Shown in pieces: positions 63,001 to 64,000 of a stretch of DNA of 64,000 nt. Below the pieces are notes generated by a model. That model saw only the letters and a program-made list of their open reading frames with translations, was not told the origin of the DNA and did no database searches. The stretch comes from DASTSN01 sp035760665. Its GTDB lineage: Bacteria; Bacteroidota; Bacteroidia; Chitinophagales; Chitinophagaceae. Both the position numbers and the translations under genes were made by a program. The stretch lies in NCBI GenBank assembly GCA_035760665.1, contig DASTSN010000016.1:3299-67298 (forward strand), written 5' to 3'. The first letter of the stretch is position 1. Each line of letters opens with the position of its first letter.

Positions 63001-64000
63001 GGTCACCTGTGCAAATAATTGTTTGAAATACGAACTCAGGTGTTGCGGCTGATCACTCAATACGGCCAGTGGAATATCGGTTCCCATTGAGCCCACCGGC
63101 TCTTTACCATCTAACGCCATAGGCTTTATGATGGCATCAATATCTTCAGATGAATACCCAAATGCTTTCTGGTATTTCAACACTGATTCGTCTGACAAAT
63201 GGGTGAACTGCACCCGCGGCTCATCCAGTTCCTCCAGGCGGATTTTATATTGGTTCAGCCAGTCACCATATGGTTTTTGCGAGCAAATTGTCTGTTTCAG
63301 TTCTTCATCACTGATGATGCGTCCCTGCTCCATATCCACCACAAACATTTTTCCTGGCTGCAGTCTTCCTTTTTCTATAATCAATGCAGGGTCAACCGGC
63401 AATACACCGGTTTCTGAAGCCATAATAACCCGGTCATCGGCGGTTACACAGTACCGTGATGGCCGCAAACCATTCCGGTCGAGCGTAGCGCCAATGATTT
63501 TCCCATCAGTGAATGATATTGAGGCAGGACCGTCCCAGGGTTCCATAATGGAAGCATGATATTCATAAAAGGCCTTCTTCACAGGATCCATCTGTGTATT
63601 GCCATCCCACGCTTCAGGAATAAGCATCATCATTACATGCGGGAGTGAGCGGCCTGTCATGGTAAGTAACTCGATCATGTTGTCCAGGCAGGCAGAGTCT
63701 GACTGTCCTTCCGTCACAATCGGCAGCAGCATTTCCATCTCCTCATGCGTAAAGTTCGGAGACGTAAACCCATGCTCGCTGGTTTTAAGCCAGTTCAGGT
63801 TTCCCTGGAGCGTATTGATTTCTCCGTTATGGGCAATAAAGCGAAACGGCTGAGCCAGTTTCCATGACGGGAAGGTATTTGTGGCAAATCTAGAATGCAC
63901 AAGACCAAATGCGCTAACGACCCTTTTATTATTCAGATCGGGGAAATAAGAACGCACCTGCATGCTGGTGAGCTGCCCTTTATATACAACAGTTTTATAG
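60064..64000 (-). CDS. gltB: Glutamate synthase large subunit (5' partial)
   Basis: The frame runs off the right edge: it continues past the M at 63963 (KTVVYKGQLTS precedes MQVRSYFPDL), so the Met given by the reading frame is not the start. About 1311 residues of an expected 1500 are visible. Parts of the glutaminase domain (HSRFATNTFPSW, FRFIAHNGEINTL) remain; the N-terminal nucleophile Cys is off-window. Then the central domain, the FMN/2-oxoglutarate domain (KLVSKAGVGTIAAGVAKAKAD, SGHDGGTGASP) with the 3Fe-4S cluster CILMRKCHLNTCPVG, and the C-terminal beta-helix (GDHGCEYMTGGRVVILG). Transfers the glutamine amide to 2-oxoglutarate. Confidence 0.96.
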   Translation of the reverse strand, partial: YKTVVYKGQLTSMQVRSYFPDLNNKRVVSAFGLVHSRFATNTFPSWKLAQPFRFIAHNGEINTLQGNLNWLKTSEHGFTSPNFTHEEMEMLLPIVTEGQSDSACLDNMIELLTMTGRSLPHVMMMLIPEAWDGNTQMDPVKKAFYEYHASIMEPWDGPASISFTDGKIIGATLDRNGLRPSRYCVTADDRVIMASETGVLPVDPALIIEKGRLQPGKMFVVDMEQGRIISDEELKQTICSQKPYGDWLNQYKIRLEELDEPRVQFTHLSDESVLKYQKAFGYSSEDIDAIIKPMALDGKEPVGSMGTDIPLAVLSDQPQHLSSYFKQLFAQVTNPPIDPIRERMVMSLASFVGNNGNLLDEDPMHCHTVALKQPILTSKELEKIRSIDTGIFQAKTLQTYFRSDGKPDSLKRGLDRLCRYAEDAVYDGFEVLILCDRAVDSDHAAIPSLLAVAAVHHHLIRKGLRGQVGIVVEAGDVWEVHHFACLLAFGATAINPYLALATIRNMKANGTLNTQLTWEELKKNYIKAVCDGLLKVFSKMGISTLQSYQGAQIFEILGLNQDVVDKYFTGAVSRIQGIGLQEIAREALVKHYFAFSKKEIPVDRLPVGGVYQWKRKGEFHLFNPQTVHLLQYSTRMNDYNTFKKYSKLVNDQSEKACTLRSLLQFRKNRPSVSIEEVEPAENIYKRFATGAMSFGSISWEAHTTLAIAMNRLGAKSNTGEGGEDESRYNPLPNGDSMRSAIKQVASARFGVTSLYLTEADELQIKMAQGAKPGEGGQLPGHKVDEWIGRTRHSTPGVGLISPPPHHDIYSIEDLAQLIFDLKNANRAARISVKLVSKAGVGTIAAGVAKAKADVILISGHDGGTGASPMSSIRHAGLPWELGLAETHQTLVKNKLRSRVVVQADGQLRTGRDISIAALLGAEEWGIATAALVVEGCILMRKCHLNTCPVGVATQDPELRKRFTGNPDHVVNYFRFIVQELREIMAELGFKTIDEMVGQVDCLEVKENISHWKYSKLDLSPILYKEPASLYTGLHCLEKQDHGISEVLDWHLLKMAQPSLERQERVEASFAIKNTDRTVGTILSNEITKLYRAGLPDDTIHFSFTGTAGQSFGAFTTKGITLELEGDANDYFGKGLSGARLVIYPPRQSSFVPEENIIIGNVAFYGATSGEAFIRGKAGERFGVRNSGASVVVEGVGDHGCEYMTGGRVVILGDTGRNFAAGMSGGIAFVYDVKGKFADNCNKEMVDIDPLTADDIVELQDMITRHYAYTGSTVAKFVLDDFENQLKNFVKVFPRDFKKVLEEKKQKVVINK

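Noticed and set aside
60064..63963. gltB beginning at Met 63963
   Set aside because: In-frame GltB-like residues continue to the right edge, so the true start is outside the window.

Overview
The window comes from a member of the Bacteroidota, most likely the Chitinophagaceae (inference from protein content; no rRNA is present). Pointers are a citrulline hydrolase of the CtlX type, an UpxY-type NusG paralogue inside a polysaccharide operon, WxcM/FdtA cupins, promoters of the Bacteroidota type (-33 TTG, -7 TAnnTTTG) and few Shine-Dalgarno sequences. The window holds no tRNA, rRNA, CRISPR array or transposase that I can see. It is almost fully coding, with a universal stress protein cut at the left edge and glutamate synthase large subunit cut at the right edge.

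Layout. (1) 1-6.4 kb: UspA, an arginine deiminase followed by a citrulline hydrolase (a possible arginine to citrulline to ornithine route), DUF1684, UPF0391, a secreted unknown, an exported NIF3-like protein and a small unknown gene. (2) 6.5-12.3 kb: a phosphate-starvation unit of OprO/P-like porin, pstS, pstC, pstA, pstB and phoU. It is preceded by an 11-bp-periodic PHO-box-like repeat; a second such repeat precedes the small unknown gene. (3) 12.3-16.2 kb: serine hydrolase, sialate O-acetylesterase, small unknowns and a cupin. (4) 16.2-44.6 kb: one very long leftward exopolysaccharide locus, visibly richer in A+T than its flanks. It starts with wza, wzc and upxY and ends with an initiating sugar-phosphate transferase. 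Between them lie Wzx, a Wzy candidate, several glycosyltransferases, an amidotransferase, enzymes for a 3-amino-3,6-dideoxyhexose, UDP-GlcNAc 2-epimerase, a polysaccharide lyase and several proteins of unknown role. (5) 44.8-49.7 kb: thrA-thrB-thrC with a threonine/isoleucine-rich leader peptide. (6) 49.8-64 kb: phosphoenolpyruvate carboxylase (divergent from thr), NhaA, an amt-porin-amt ammonium uptake cluster and gltB-gltD.

How it fits together. Phosphate uptake (region 2) is probably under PhoB/PhoP-type control. Ammonium uptake and GOGAT assimilation sit side by side. PEP carboxylase supplies oxaloacetate for the aspartate/threonine route encoded next to it. The polysaccharide locus is of the Wzx/Wzy/Wzc type; its products suggest a repeat unit containing an acetamido-dideoxyhexose, a ManNAc-derived sugar and perhaps an amidated uronic acid (inference).

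Most worth following up: two paralogous beta-propeller-like proteins (GINT1 N-terminal-like) in the polysaccharide locus, the uncharacterised wecB / TIM-barrel / Gfo-Idh / DUF354 / alpha-alpha-barrel module, the thr leader peptide, the two PHO-box arrays, the exported NIF3 protein and several exact palindromes. All functional calls are from reading motifs; no database search was run.
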